DNA of 64,000 bases from an uncultured Christensenella sp. (GTDB lineage: Bacteria > Bacillota > Clostridia > Christensenellales > Pumilibacteraceae): assembly GCA_910577995.1 (NCBI GenBank), contig CAJTND010000001.1:62001-126000 (forward strand), written 5' to 3'. Positions within the stretch are counted from its first letter, which is position 1, and every line of letters starts with the position of its first letter. The position numbers and the translations under genes are program-made. The notes under the pieces are model-generated. The model worked only from the letters and a program-made list of their open reading frames with translations, did no database searches and had not been told where the DNA came from. Below, piece after piece: positions 15,015 to 24,328 of this stretch.

Positions 15015-17591
15015 ATGAAGATAATCAAACTGACGACTGAAAATCTTGTTTCGGGGTGCGTGTCGGATGAGCCCGCGCCGAGGTTTTCTTTTGCAATAGG
15101 CGACGCGCCTAACGGCACTAAGCTTAGATCGGCGGAGCTTTGCGTCGGCGATCACAGGATAGTGACCGACGGGCAGTTGAATATCAAATACGACGGCGCG
15201 CCGTTACAGCCATTTACCGAATACAAGGTCAAGCTTACCGCAACGACCGAGGACGGCGAGAGCGATACGGCGGTGACGTCGTTCCGAACGGGCAGGATGT
15301 CCGAGCCGTGGCAGGCAAAATGGATAACGGACGCTAAATATAAGTTTACGGAGAAAGGAACTTCGCCTTTGCCTATGCTGTTCCGAAAGCGGCTGGGTAT
15401 CGCTAAGGATATAGTGTCGGCGTATTTATACGTTACGGCTATAGGCATATTCGATATCGAGCTCAACGGGAAAAAAGTCGGCAAGGATCATTTCGCACCG
15501 GGATTTACGTCGTATAAGTCTACTTTGCAATACATGACCTACGACGTTAAGAATATGCTCGAACGAAAGAATACGATAGTAGCTACCGTTGCGGGCGGTT
15601 GGGCGGTCGGGTCTTTCGGCTTTACGCGCAAGAACCGCATTACCGCGGACAGACAGGCGCTGCTTGCGGAATTGCGCATAGAATACGCGGACGGTTCGCG
15701 GCAGGTCGTATGCACCGACGAGAGCTGGCAGGTGACCGTCGGCGGCAACTACCGTTTGGCGGATCTTTACGACGGCGAGAGATACGACGCGGACGGTATG
15801 GCGTATACTGCCGATTGGCACGATGCGGCTATACAAAAGCTTAAGATCAAGCCGCGGATAGTCGCCGCGTTCGGCGCGCCCGTGCGCGCGCACAGGGTGA
15901 TAAAGCCCGTATCGTGCGAAGTGCGCGACGAAGAAACGCTGATATACGATTTCGGTAAGAACTTTGCGGGCGTTATCTGCGCCGAGATAAACGGCGAAAT
16001 GATGCAACGCGTTATATTCCGCCATGCGGAAGCGCTCAAAGCGGACGGCAGTCTTTTGACCGAGCCGTTGCGTTCCGCTAAGCAGACGATAGTTTATAGG
16101 TGTAAAGCCGGTCGGCAGATATATTCGCCGAAGTTTACATATATGGGTTTTCGATATGTCGAGGTCAAGGGCATCGATGAGAGCGATATCGATCTCGTTG
16201 CCATCGAGCTGTATTCGGATATCCCGATAACCGGCAGGTTCGAGTGCTCGGACGACAGGATAAACGCTTTACAGCGAAATATAGTTACGAGCGCAAAGTC
16301 TAACTTTATGGATATACCGACTGATTGCCCGCAACGCGACGAGCGCATGGGCTGGACGGGCGATATAGCGCTTTTCGCTCCGACGGCGTGCTACAACTTC
16401 GATATGTCGAGGTTCTTCGAGAAGTGGCTCTGCGACGTAAGGAGCGAACAGCGCAGATCCGGCGGGATCCCGAACACCGTTCCCGCGCAGGGCTACGGTT
16501 TTCCGGAAACTATGCCCGTAGTTGCCGTCGACCATTGGGGCGACGCGTGCGTGCTCGTGCCGTGGGCGGAATACCTCGCGCGCGGCGATATCGAACTGCT
16601 GCGCAAAATGTTCCCTGCGATGAAGAAATACGTCAAGGCGTGTAAGTTCTGGGCGAATCTGTTCGGCTTGGGCAAGCACAGATACATTTGGCATACGCCG
16701 TCGGTCTTACACTTCGGCGATTGGCTCGCGCCCGATCTTGGCAAGATGTCCGAGTGGCAAAAGCGCAGTCGCTGGACGGCGACGGCAAGCCTTTTCCGCA
16801 CGAGCGCGCTTGTCGGCAAGATAGCGGAGCTTTTGGGATACGATAAAGACGCCGAGTATTTCGGCGCACTGTCGCGCAAGGTAGCTCGGGCTTATGAGGC
16901 TGTTTTTACCGACGGCAACGGCAAGCTTAAAAAAGAATTCCAAACGGGCTACGTGTTGCCGCTCGCTTACGGAATGCTCGAAGATAAGAACATACGAAAC
17001 GCGGCGGCTAATCTCGCAGAGCTTGTAAAACAAAACGGCTGCCGCATCGCTACGGGCTTCCCGGGCACGCCGTATATACTGTTTGCGCTCGCGGACAACG
17101 GCGAGGCGGAGACGGCGTTTTCCATGCTGACTTGCGAGGAGTGCCCGTCCTGGCTGTACGAAGTCAAGGTCGGAGCGACGTCGGTATGGGAGCGTTGGGA
17201 CGCGCTCCGCGATGACGGTTCGCAAAACCTCGGCGCATCGGATGGAACGGGCGGTATGATATCGTTCAACCACTACGCGAGCGGCGCGGTCGGCGACTTT
17301 TTGTATAAGCGCGTCGCTGGCATCGAGCCGTTGACGGGCGGATATAAAACTTTCCGTATCAAGCCGATGATGGGCGGCGGCATAACTTATGCGCGCGGCG
17401 AAGTGCAAACGCCCTACGGTACAGCTTTGAGCGATTGGTCGACGGAGAGCGGCAAGTTCGTGCTTAAAGCTATAGTTCCGTTCGGCACGGAATGTACGGT
17501 CGTACTGCCCGACGGCAAAGCTCAAACGGTTGAGGGCGGTGAATATGAGTTCTCATGCGATATGCCGAGCAGCGGCGAAGGCGAGCGGTAA
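15015..17591 (+). CDS. Alpha-L-rhamnosidase, glycoside hydrolase family 78
   Basis: An 858-residue GH78 enzyme. N-terminal beta domains include the PWQAKWITDA pattern of Bac_rhamnosid_N and GIFDIELNGKKVG. The (alpha/alpha)6 catalytic domain contains the hallmark DCPQRDERMGW (about 435-446) with the conserved acidic residues, and SVWERWDA near the end carries the second catalytic Glu. A C-terminal beta sandwich closes the protein. It hydrolyses terminal alpha-L-rhamnose from pectin side chains, glycolipids or flavonoid glycosides. There is no signal peptide, so it acts on imported oligosaccharides in the cytoplasm. Its freed rhamnose feeds rhaB/rhaA/rhaD, encoded 4 bases downstream onward. Confidence 0.95.
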   Translation: MKIIKLTTENLVSGCVSDEPAPRFSFAIGDAPNGTKLRSAELCVGDHRIVTDGQLNIKYDGAPLQPFTEYKVKLTATTEDGESDTAVTSFRTGRMSEPWQAKWITDAKYKFTEKGTSPLPMLFRKRLGIAKDIVSAYLYVTAIGIFDIELNGKKVGKDHFAPGFTSYKSTLQYMTYDVKNMLERKNTIVATVAGGWAVGSFGFTRKNRITADRQALLAELRIEYADGSRQVVCTDESWQVTVGGNYRLADLYDGERYDADGMAYTADWHDAAIQKLKIKPRIVAAFGAPVRAHRVIKPVSCEVRDEETLIYDFGKNFAGVICAEINGEMMQRVIFRHAEALKADGSLLTEPLRSAKQTIVYRCKAGRQIYSPKFTYMGFRYVEVKGIDESDIDLVAIELYSDIPITGRFECSDDRINALQRNIVTSAKSNFMDIPTDCPQRDERMGWTGDIALFAPTACYNFDMSRFFEKWLCDVRSEQRRSGGIPNTVPAQGYGFPETMPVVAVDHWGDACVLVPWAEYLARGDIELLRKMFPAMKKYVKACKFWANLFGLGKHRYIWHTPSVLHFGDWLAPDLGKMSEWQKRSRWTATASLFRTSALVGKIAELLGYDKDAEYFGALSRKVARAYEAVFTDGNGKLKKEFQTGYVLPLAYGMLEDKNIRNAAANLAELVKQNGCRIATGFPGTPYILFALADNGEAETAFSMLTCEECPSWLYEVKVGATSVWERWDALRDDGSQNLGASDGTGGMISFNHYASGAVGDFLYKRVAGIEPLTGGYKTFRIKPMMGGGITYARGEVQTPYGTALSDWSTESGKFVLKAIVPFGTECTVVLPDGKAQTVEGGEYEFSCDMPSSGEGER

Positions 17592-17595
17592 GTAT

Positions 17596-18966
17596 ATGGG
17601 CAGGACGTATTTGGCGGTGGATATAGGCGCGTCGAGCGGCAGACATATAGTCGGGCGTATAGAGGACGGGCGTTTGACGACGCGCGAGGTGTACAGATTT
17701 TCCAACTGTGCGGTGAATACAGCCGACGGCTTGTATTGGCAGATCGACAGACTTATCAAAGAAGTGATGAACGGATTGACAGCGGCTAAGGAGCATGGCT
17801 TTATCCCTGATTTTGTCGGAATCGACACCTGGGGCGTCGACTATGCGCTGTTGTCCGACGGAAAGATCATTGACGGCGTGCGCTGTTACCGTGACGGCAG
17901 GACTGCCGCGGCGGCGGAGGCGGCGCACGGTATCGTTCCGTTCGAGTATATGTATGCTCGGACGGGTATACAGTTTCAGCAGTTCAACACGGTATATCAG
18001 CTTTTCGCGGATAAAAAGAGCGGACGGAGCGCGGCGGTGGACAGTATGCTCATGTTGCCCGATCTCCTTAACTATAAACTGACGGGCGTCAAAAAACAGG
18101 AATATACCAACGCGACGACTACAGGACTCGTCAATGCCGTTACGCGCGAATGGGATTACGATATAATAGACGGGCTCGGGCTCGACAGACGATTTTTCGG
18201 CGAGCTTTCTCGACCGGGAACGACGGTCGGCAGGTTTTCGGCGGAAACCGAAAAAGCCGTCGGCTATTCCGCGACGGTAGTCTTGCCTGCTACGCATGAC
18301 ACCGCGTCCGCGGTGCTTGCCGCGCCTATCGACGGCGCTTCGCTGTATATATCGAGCGGAACGTGGTCTCTGCTCGGTATAGAACAGCCATTCGCGCGTA
18401 CCGACGAAAACTCGCGGATAGTTAATTATTCAAACGAGGGCAGTATCGACGGCACGTTCCGCTACCAAAAGAACATAATGGGGTTGTGGATATTGCAAAG
18501 GGTAAAGAGGGAGCTTGGCGATAAGTACGGCTTCCCCGAGCTTGCCGAAGCGGCGCGCTCGGTCGGGCGCGGTCGAACAGTGGACGTCAATGATAAACGG
18601 TTTTTGTCGCCGAAAAGCATGATCGACGAGATATGCGGCGCTGTCGGGCGCGATCTCGATACACCGACGCTGCTGCGCGTTATTTATGACAGCTTGGCGG
18701 ATAGCTATGCGATGGCGGTATCCGAGCTCGAGCGCAATACTTCCGCGACTTACGACAGTATCGATATTATAGGCGGCGGCTGTCGTGACAGACTTCTTAA
18801 CGAGCTTACCGCCAAAGCGACGGGCAAGCGCGTGGTGACAGGTCCTGTCGAGGCGACGTCTATCGGCAATATCGTCATGCAGATGATAGGCTGCGGCGAA
18901 CTCAAAGATCTCGCGGCGGCACGGGAAACGATAAAAAATTCTTTCGAGATCATGGAGGTAAAGTAA
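17596..18966 (+). CDS. rhaB: L-rhamnulokinase
   Basis: A 456-residue FGGY-family sugar kinase that phosphorylates L-rhamnulose at O1 with ATP. Phosphate-1 motif DIGASSGRH, substrate loop DTWGVDYALL, HDTASAV and the adenosine motif IIGGGCRD are all present, with the Gly-Arg-His variant of the first motif typical of RhaB. ATG 17596 is chosen because the protein then starts right at the first strand; it lies 4 bases after the rhamnosidase stop. Second gene of the rhamnose operon; rhaA follows after 3 bases, preceded by GGAGG. Confidence 0.95.
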   Translation: MGRTYLAVDIGASSGRHIVGRIEDGRLTTREVYRFSNCAVNTADGLYWQIDRLIKEVMNGLTAAKEHGFIPDFVGIDTWGVDYALLSDGKIIDGVRCYRDGRTAAAAEAAHGIVPFEYMYARTGIQFQQFNTVYQLFADKKSGRSAAVDSMLMLPDLLNYKLTGVKKQEYTNATTTGLVNAVTREWDYDIIDGLGLDRRFFGELSRPGTTVGRFSAETEKAVGYSATVVLPATHDTASAVLAAPIDGASLYISSGTWSLLGIEQPFARTDENSRIVNYSNEGSIDGTFRYQKNIMGLWILQRVKRELGDKYGFPELAEAARSVGRGRTVDVNDKRFLSPKSMIDEICGAVGRDLDTPTLLRVIYDSLADSYAMAVSELERNTSATYDSIDIIGGGCRDRLLNELTAKATGKRVVTGPVEATSIGNIVMQMIGCGELKDLAAARETIKNSFEIMEVK

Positions 18967-18969
18967 ATA

Positions 18970-20220
18970 ATGAGCGATATTTACGAAATAGCGCGGCGGG
19001 AGTACTGTGCGCACGGAGTCGATACCGAGGCGGCGATCGCCGCGCTGTCCGAGATACCTATATCTATACATTGCTGGCAGGGCGATGACGTTGTCGGGCT
19101 CGACGGCGGCGGAGCGGCGTCTAACGGAATACAGACGACGGGCAATTATCCGTACAGGGCGAGCGGATTCGAGGAATTGAAGGCTGATATAGAAAAGGCT
19201 TTCTCGCTCATGCCTGGAAAGAAACGGCTCAATTTGCACGCGAGCTATGCGATGCTCGGCGGCGACGACGTCGACCGAGACTGCTACGGTCCGAAGCATT
19301 TCGCGTCGTGGGCGGAGTTTGCGAAAAAGCTCGGGCTGGACGGCATCGACTTTAATCCGACGATGTTTTCGCACTCCAAGATAAAAGACGGGCTGTCGCT
19401 ATCTTCGCCCGACGAAGGTATACGTGCTTTTTGGATAAAGCACTGCAAGGCGTGTATCAAGATAGCGGAGTATTTCGCCGACGAGATGGATAGCCCGTGC
19501 CTCGTCAATATTTGGATACCCGACGGGTATAAGGATGTGCCCGCCGACAGGCTAACACCGAGACTTCGGCTCAAAGCATCGCTCGACGAGATCCTTTCCG
19601 CGCCGTATGACAAAAGCAAGGTGAAGATAGCGGTAGAGAGCAAGGTGTTCGGGATAGGCGTAGAGAGCTACACCGTTGGCAGTAACGAGTTTTATCAAAA
19701 CTACGCGGCTAAGAACGGCATTTGCTGTCTTTTGGATAACGGGCACTATCATCCGCTCGAATACGTTAGCGACAAGATACCGTCGTTGCTTGCCTTTTAC
19801 GATACCGTCGCTCTCCACGTGACGCGCGGCGTGCGTTGGGACAGCGATCATGTCGTGCTGTTCGAGGACGAACTAAAAGAGATAGCAAAGGAGATAGTCC
19901 GAAACGATGCAACGCAAAAGGTAAAGATAGCGCTCGATTATTTCGACGCGAGCATCAACAGACTTTCCGCATGGGTCACGGGTCAGCGCGCGGTGCAAAA
20001 AGCATTGCTTTATGCGTTGCTTATAGACCATGACGCGCTGAAAAAGCTTCAGGATAAATCGGACTTCACCGCGCTGATGGTCCGTCAGGAAGAGTACAAA
20101 ACGCTTCCGCTCGGTGCGGTATGGAACGAATATCTGAAAAGGCAGGGCGTAAAGCGCGATTACCTTTCCGATATCCTCGATCACGAAAAAGCAGTTGCAA
20201 AGGAGCGTAAGCAACGATGA
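18970..20220 (+). CDS. rhaA: L-rhamnose isomerase
   Basis: A 416-residue isomerase (TIM barrel, Mn/Zn dependent) interconverting L-rhamnose and L-rhamnulose. Diagnostic stretches are SIHCWQGDDV near residue 34, LNLHASYA, GIDFNPTMFSH, VNIWIPDGYKD and CLLDNGHYHP, the last two contributing metal ligands. The length matches the family. The start has GGAGG 10 bases upstream. Its TGA overlaps the rhaD ATG (ATGA), so translation is coupled. Confidence 0.97.
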   Translation: MSDIYEIARREYCAHGVDTEAAIAALSEIPISIHCWQGDDVVGLDGGGAASNGIQTTGNYPYRASGFEELKADIEKAFSLMPGKKRLNLHASYAMLGGDDVDRDCYGPKHFASWAEFAKKLGLDGIDFNPTMFSHSKIKDGLSLSSPDEGIRAFWIKHCKACIKIAEYFADEMDSPCLVNIWIPDGYKDVPADRLTPRLRLKASLDEILSAPYDKSKVKIAVESKVFGIGVESYTVGSNEFYQNYAAKNGICCLLDNGHYHPLEYVSDKIPSLLAFYDTVALHVTRGVRWDSDHVVLFEDELKEIAKEIVRNDATQKVKIALDYFDASINRLSAWVTGQRAVQKALLYALLIDHDALKKLQDKSDFTALMVRQEEYKTLPLGAVWNEYLKRQGVKRDYLSDILDHEKAVAKERKQR

Positions 20221-21056
20221 GAAAAAAGAATATACTCAATGCGCCGTTCGTTGCGGAAATGAAAAAGACAGCCGCCAATATGTACAGGCTCGGCTGGGAC
20301 GAGCGCAACGGCGGCAATATCAGCTACATGCTCGACGAGAAGGCAGTCGGGGAATACCTCGATCTCAAAAAAGTATTGCGTGTTATCCCGTTGATGGGGG
20401 TCAACGCCGCGAACTTCGATATCGCTCCGCTTATCGGTAAGATATTTATCGTCACGGGAACTGGCAAGTATTTTAAGAATGTCGAGGACGATCCCGCGGT
20501 CAATCTCGGCGTGGTGCGAATAGTCAAAGATGGCGTCGAGCTGTTGTGGGGGTTTGCGGACGGCGGCAGACCGACGAGCGAACTGCCGACGCATCTTATG
20601 AGCCATATGGCGCGGCTCGGGGTCGATACGCTAAACAGAGTCGTCATCCACTCGCACCCGACGCATACGCTGGCGATGAATTACGTCCACGAACTCGACG
20701 AAAAAAAATTCACGCATACGCTATGGGAAATGTGCACGGAGTGCATAGCGGTCTTTCCCGACGGCGTAGGGATATTGCCGTGGATGCTCTGCGGCACTGA
20801 TTCCATAGGAAAAGCGACAGCGGAAAAAATGAAAGAGTTTCGTCTTGTCGTATGGGCGATGCACGGTATATACGGCGCGGGCAGGACTATGGATGAAGCG
20901 TTCGGGCTTATCGAAACGGTGGAGAAGGCTGCGCAGATATATATGCTGACGGCGCATTTGCCGCGGATAAACACTATAAAAGACGAGCAAATGATCGAGC
21001 TTGCCGAACTGTTCAAGTGCGACTATCGCGCTGACTTCCTCGATCTTAAAGGATGA
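20217..21056 (+). CDS. rhaD: L-rhamnulose-1-phosphate aldolase
   Basis: A 279-residue class II aldolase that splits L-rhamnulose 1-phosphate to dihydroxyacetone phosphate and L-lactaldehyde. The Zn-binding SHPTH motif (about 146-150) and the later MHGIYGAG histidine are intact, and RNGGNIS near the N-terminus is the phosphate-binding pattern. It overlaps rhaA by 4 bases. A lactaldehyde reductase or dehydrogenase for the second product is not in the window. Confidence 0.96.
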   Translation: MRKKNILNAPFVAEMKKTAANMYRLGWDERNGGNISYMLDEKAVGEYLDLKKVLRVIPLMGVNAANFDIAPLIGKIFIVTGTGKYFKNVEDDPAVNLGVVRIVKDGVELLWGFADGGRPTSELPTHLMSHMARLGVDTLNRVVIHSHPTHTLAMNYVHELDEKKFTHTLWEMCTECIAVFPDGVGILPWMLCGTDSIGKATAEKMKEFRLVVWAMHGIYGAGRTMDEAFGLIETVEKAAQIYMLTAHLPRINTIKDEQMIELAELFKCDYRADFLDLKG

Positions 21057-21110
21057 TAGTGCGGCGCGCGTCATGCGTGCCGTATTTTCAAAGCACGGAA
21101 AAAGAGGTGG

Positions 21111-23480
21111 ATGATGCTATCGTTCGCGTTTAACGACGGTTGGAAATTCCGTCGCTTGGATAATGGCGAGGCGTGGCGCGAGGTTGCGTTGCCGCATGAC
21201 GCTATGATATACGAAAAACGTACGGCCGATAGCGGCGGCGGTGTAAACACAGGCTGGTATGAGGGGTACGATTACGAGTATACAAAGACTTTTTTCGTGC
21301 CGAAAGAGTATGCCGATAAGATCGTCACGATCGAATTTCAGGGCGTTTACCGTAATGCAGAGGTGTACGTAAACGGGCAGAAGGCCGCTTACCGCGCTTA
21401 CGGCTATACGAATTTTTACGTCGATATAAGCGGTTATTTGAGGTGCGGCGGTGATAACGATATACGCGTGATAGCGCGTAATGCGGATCAGCCTAACAGC
21501 CGATGGTATTCGGGCGCGGGGATATATCGTCCCGTAACGCTCTTTGTTGCGGATAAAAAACATATATTGCATAACGGCGTCAAGATACGCACGCTCGGCA
21601 TCGCTCCCGCCGTTGTCGAAGTATGCGTTACGACGTCAGAGGTCGGCGAGGTTCGCGTATCGCTTTCGCGCGAGGGCAAGACCATCGCCGCGGATGTCAA
21701 AACCACCGGAAAAGATCGGACGGCGGTTTTTTTGCTGAATGTGCCGTGTGCGGAGCTTTGGTCGCCCGACAGTCCGTCGCTGTACGATTGCAAGGCGACA
21801 TTCGCCGATGATGAAGTGACTGTGCGCTTCGGTATACGCACGATATCGTGCACGCCGAGCGATGGCTTTACGCTCAACGGCGAGCGCGTGATATTGCGCG
21901 GAGCATGTATACATACCGACAACGGCATACTCGGCGCGCGCAGTTATAGAGAAGCGGAGGCGAGGAAAGTCAGACTGCTCAAAGAAAACGGATATAACGC
22001 GGTACGCTCGGCGCACTGTCCTGCGGTAAAAAGCTTTTTGGACGAGTGCGACAAACAGGGCATGCTCGTCGTGGACGAGTACTGCGATATGTGGTATATC
22101 CACAAGAACAAGTACGACTATGCCGCATATCTCCAAAACGAGTACGAAAAAGACTTGATCGATATGATAGAAAAGGACCGTAACCATCCGTCTGTCATCA
22201 TGTATTCGCTCGGGAACGAGGTCGCCGAAACGAGCGAAATACGCGGCGTCGAGCTTTTTGCCGAAATGAAAGCCGTTTGCAAACGGCTTGACGCCGATCG
22301 ACCCGTAACCGTCGGTGTCAATCTGTTTTTCAATTATCTATACGCGCTCGGATTTGGGCAGTACAGTGACAAAAAGGCGGATAAACATCCCGAGAAGGAA
22401 GTGGGCAGTGCGTTTTTCAATGCTCTTGCGGGGCGGTTCGGCGATAAGTTTATGAAGACGATGGCAAAGCTGCGCGGCTGCGACCGTAAGACGCGCGACT
22501 GCTATGCGCTGATGGACGCGGCGGGGTATAACTACGGGATAAAACGTTATAAGCACGATATAAAAAAGTATCCAGAGCGCGTTATACTCGGCAGCGAGAC
22601 GTTTTGCTCTGATGCGTATGCTTTTTGGGAATTAGCCAAGAAAAATGCAGCATTGATAGGCGATTTCGTTTGGGCGGGAATGGATTATCTCGGCGAAGTC
22701 GGTGTCGGCAGTTGGGAATACAGGGAGTACGCGCCCGAGTTCCGTCACGGCGTCGGTTGGGCGACGGCGGGCAGCGGCAGGCTCGATCTTATAGGAATGC
22801 CGCTCGGCGAGGCGTTGTATACCAAGACGGCATTCGAGCTCTGCGATGCGCCGCAGATAGCGGTCGTGCCCGTAAGTCATACGGGCGAAAAACATTCGCC
22901 GTCGGCATGGAAGTTTTCCAACGCCATCCCGTCTTGGAGCTGGAACGGTCTGGACGGAAGAAAAGCCGCGGTGGAGGTGTATTCGCGCGCGCCCGTGGTC
23001 GAATTGTACGTCAACGGAAAACGCGTCGGCAGAAAGAAATTCAAGAAAAATTGCCGATTCGATTTTATGACGAGATATCGAGGCGGAGAGTTGACGGCGG
23101 TCGCACTCGACAAAAACGGCAACGAGCTTTCTCGCGGGTCGCTTAGGACGGCAGGCGACGAGACCGTCATATCTGTACTACCCGAAAAGCCGACGGCAAA
23201 GGCGGGCGAGGTATGCTTCGTCGGGCTTAGGTATACGGACTGTAACGGTACGATCAAGCCGCTCGAAAGAGGCAGGATAAAGGTCGACGTCGAGGGCGGC
23301 GAACTGCTCGCGCTCGGTCACGCCTGTCCGTACAACGCCGACGGCTACGTTTCCGATACGACGGATACATATTACGGCGCGGCAATGGCGGTAGTAAGGT
23401 CGCTCGGCGGCTCTGTATCTATAAAAGCAACCGACGGTATTAGGTGCGGCGCGGCAGAGATAAGAGCGGAAAACGGTTGA
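21111..23480 (+). CDS. Glycoside hydrolase family 2 (beta-galactosidase-like)
   Basis: A 789-residue GH2 enzyme. An N-terminal jelly-roll sugar-binding domain (FNDGWKFRR, RWYSGAGIYR) is followed by an Ig-like domain. The TIM barrel has acid/base E370 (YSLGNEVAE) and nucleophile E496 (ILGSETFCSDAY). C-terminal beta domains include the DUF4982-like region (RAPVVELYVNGKRVG) common in Bacteroidota and Bacillota beta-galactosidases. No signal peptide. Start ATG 21111 (a second ATG follows) is preceded by AGAGGTGG. As the last gene of the rhamnose operon it probably works on the same oligosaccharide as the rhamnosidase, for example galactose-bearing rhamnogalacturonan I fragments; this is inference, and beta-glucuronidase activity is not excluded. 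Confidence 0.9.
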   Translation: MMLSFAFNDGWKFRRLDNGEAWREVALPHDAMIYEKRTADSGGGVNTGWYEGYDYEYTKTFFVPKEYADKIVTIEFQGVYRNAEVYVNGQKAAYRAYGYTNFYVDISGYLRCGGDNDIRVIARNADQPNSRWYSGAGIYRPVTLFVADKKHILHNGVKIRTLGIAPAVVEVCVTTSEVGEVRVSLSREGKTIAADVKTTGKDRTAVFLLNVPCAELWSPDSPSLYDCKATFADDEVTVRFGIRTISCTPSDGFTLNGERVILRGACIHTDNGILGARSYREAEARKVRLLKENGYNAVRSAHCPAVKSFLDECDKQGMLVVDEYCDMWYIHKNKYDYAAYLQNEYEKDLIDMIEKDRNHPSVIMYSLGNEVAETSEIRGVELFAEMKAVCKRLDADRPVTVGVNLFFNYLYALGFGQYSDKKADKHPEKEVGSAFFNALAGRFGDKFMKTMAKLRGCDRKTRDCYALMDAAGYNYGIKRYKHDIKKYPERVILGSETFCSDAYAFWELAKKNAALIGDFVWAGMDYLGEVGVGSWEYREYAPEFRHGVGWATAGSGRLDLIGMPLGEALYTKTAFELCDAPQIAVVPVSHTGEKHSPSAWKFSNAIPSWSWNGLDGRKAAVEVYSRAPVVELYVNGKRVGRKKFKKNCRFDFMTRYRGGELTAVALDKNGNELSRGSLRTAGDETVISVLPEKPTAKAGEVCFVGLRYTDCNGTIKPLERGRIKVDVEGGELLALGHACPYNADGYVSDTTDTYYGAAMAVVRSLGGSVSIKATDGIRCGAAEIRAENG

Positions 23481-23520
23481 TCGTGCTTGCGCTCGCTCAC
23501 GTAAAAAAGGACATATTGAT

Positions 23521-23916
23521 ATGATAGAGATCTTAGACGAGAGAACGCAGGGATTCCTTGAATTTTTGAATAAGAATTACGGGACGGAGCAGAAATGCGT
23601 ATTATCCGTTTTGAACTGTCAGGATACCGTTTGCGAAAAAGACGACGGTAAAGAAATGCAAAGTTGTTTTATCCCATGGCTGGATCAGATCGTATTGACC
23701 ACGTGTAATCCGCCCGACGGCATTTACGATCACAAAGGTAATCTCGCGCCGAAATGGTATGAAGATAACTACACTCTTTTGAAGCTGGCTCACGAATACG
23801 CGCACTTTTTGCAAAAGTACGGGAAGCTTCCCGATCCCGAGGATATAGACGAAAACGAGGATATCGCAGATAAATTTTCGCACAAAGTCGTTAAGGAATT
23901 TATAGCGACCGAATAG
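23521..23916 (+). CDS. Small zincin-like protein of unknown family
   Basis: A 131-residue protein with a zinc-metallopeptidase signature H91-E92-x2-H95 (LAHEYAHFLQ), followed about 20 residues later by E113-DIADKF. This pattern places a third metal ligand on the next helix, as in ImmA/IrrE-type gluzincins. The N-terminal half contains four Cys (C26, C33, C38, C49) and resembles no family I know. No signal peptide. ATG at 23521 is preceded by AAAGGAC. It lies 40 bases after the GH2 gene and could be read through from it, but nothing links it to rhamnose use. A protease or an inactive metal-binding protein are both possible. Confidence 0.65.
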   Translation: MIEILDERTQGFLEFLNKNYGTEQKCVLSVLNCQDTVCEKDDGKEMQSCFIPWLDQIVLTTCNPPDGIYDHKGNLAPKWYEDNYTLLKLAHEYAHFLQKYGKLPDPEDIDENEDIADKFSHKVVKEFIATE

Positions 23917-23930
23917 ACAGAATGGTTTCC

Positions 23931-24056
23931 GACTGTCCGCACACCGTTTTCAACGTTTTGACAAAAATAAATATTTGGGAAATTCTGCCTATCGGACTGT
24001 CCGCACACCGTTTTCAACGTTTTGACAAAAATAAATTTTCGGGAAATTCTGCCTAT
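23931..24056. repeat. 62-bp tandem direct repeat, two copies
   Basis: Copies at 23931-23992 and 23995-24056 (period 64) differ at only a few positions in the middle. Each includes a TTGACA-like hexamer and ends in ATTCTGCCTAT. That end is nearly the inverse complement of ATAGACAGAAT at the end of the preceding gene (23913-23923), so RNA from this region could fold. It lies between a gene end and tRNA-Thr. Function unknown. Confidence 0.85.
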
Positions 24057-24060
24057 ATGC

Positions 24061-24089
24061 TTGCATTTTAAGGGTAAATATGGTACTCT
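24061..24089 (+). promoter_or_regulatory. Probable promoter of tRNA-Thr
   Basis: TTGCAT (24061-24066), 17-base spacer, TACTCT (24084-24089), 10 bases before the tRNA. Confidence 0.5.
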
Positions 24090-24099
24090 ATGACCACTT

Positions 24100-24175
24100 G
24101 CCGGAGTAGCTCAATCGGTAGAGCAACTGATTTGTAATCAGTAGGTTGCGGGTTCGAGTCCCATCTTCGGCTCCA
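24100..24175 (+). tRNA. tRNA-Thr (UGU anticodon)
   Basis: A 76-base cloverleaf with acceptor GCCGGAG/CTTCGGC (one G-U), anticodon loop TTTGTAA, T-arm GGTTCGAGTCC and CCA encoded. Confidence 0.96.
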
Positions 24176-24181
24176 AAAACG

Positions 24182-24210
24182 AACCGTCTGCATAAGCAGT
24201 CGGTTTTTGT
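24182..24210 (+). terminator. Terminator of tRNA-Thr
   Basis: Ten-base arms (24182-24191, 24196-24205, one mismatch) with a 4-base loop, followed by T residues. Confidence 0.75.
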
Positions 24211-24256
24211 ATACGCTGTTTTTCTCGATATAGAACGAATTATTTTTGTTTAAGTA

Positions 24257-24285
24257 TTGCATTGCGAATATAAACATTGTATAAT
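24257..24285 (+). promoter_or_regulatory. Promoter of ppa
   Basis: TTGCAT (24257-24262), 17-base spacer, TATAAT (24280-24285), 43 bases before the ATG. Confidence 0.7.
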
Positions 24286-24328
24286 ATCGGTATACGACTT
24301 GCGTTAGTATGTGTAGGAGGCACGCATA

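Noticed and set aside
23931..24056. CRISPR array
   Set aside because: Only two 62-base copies separated by two bases, with no spacers and no cas genes in the window.
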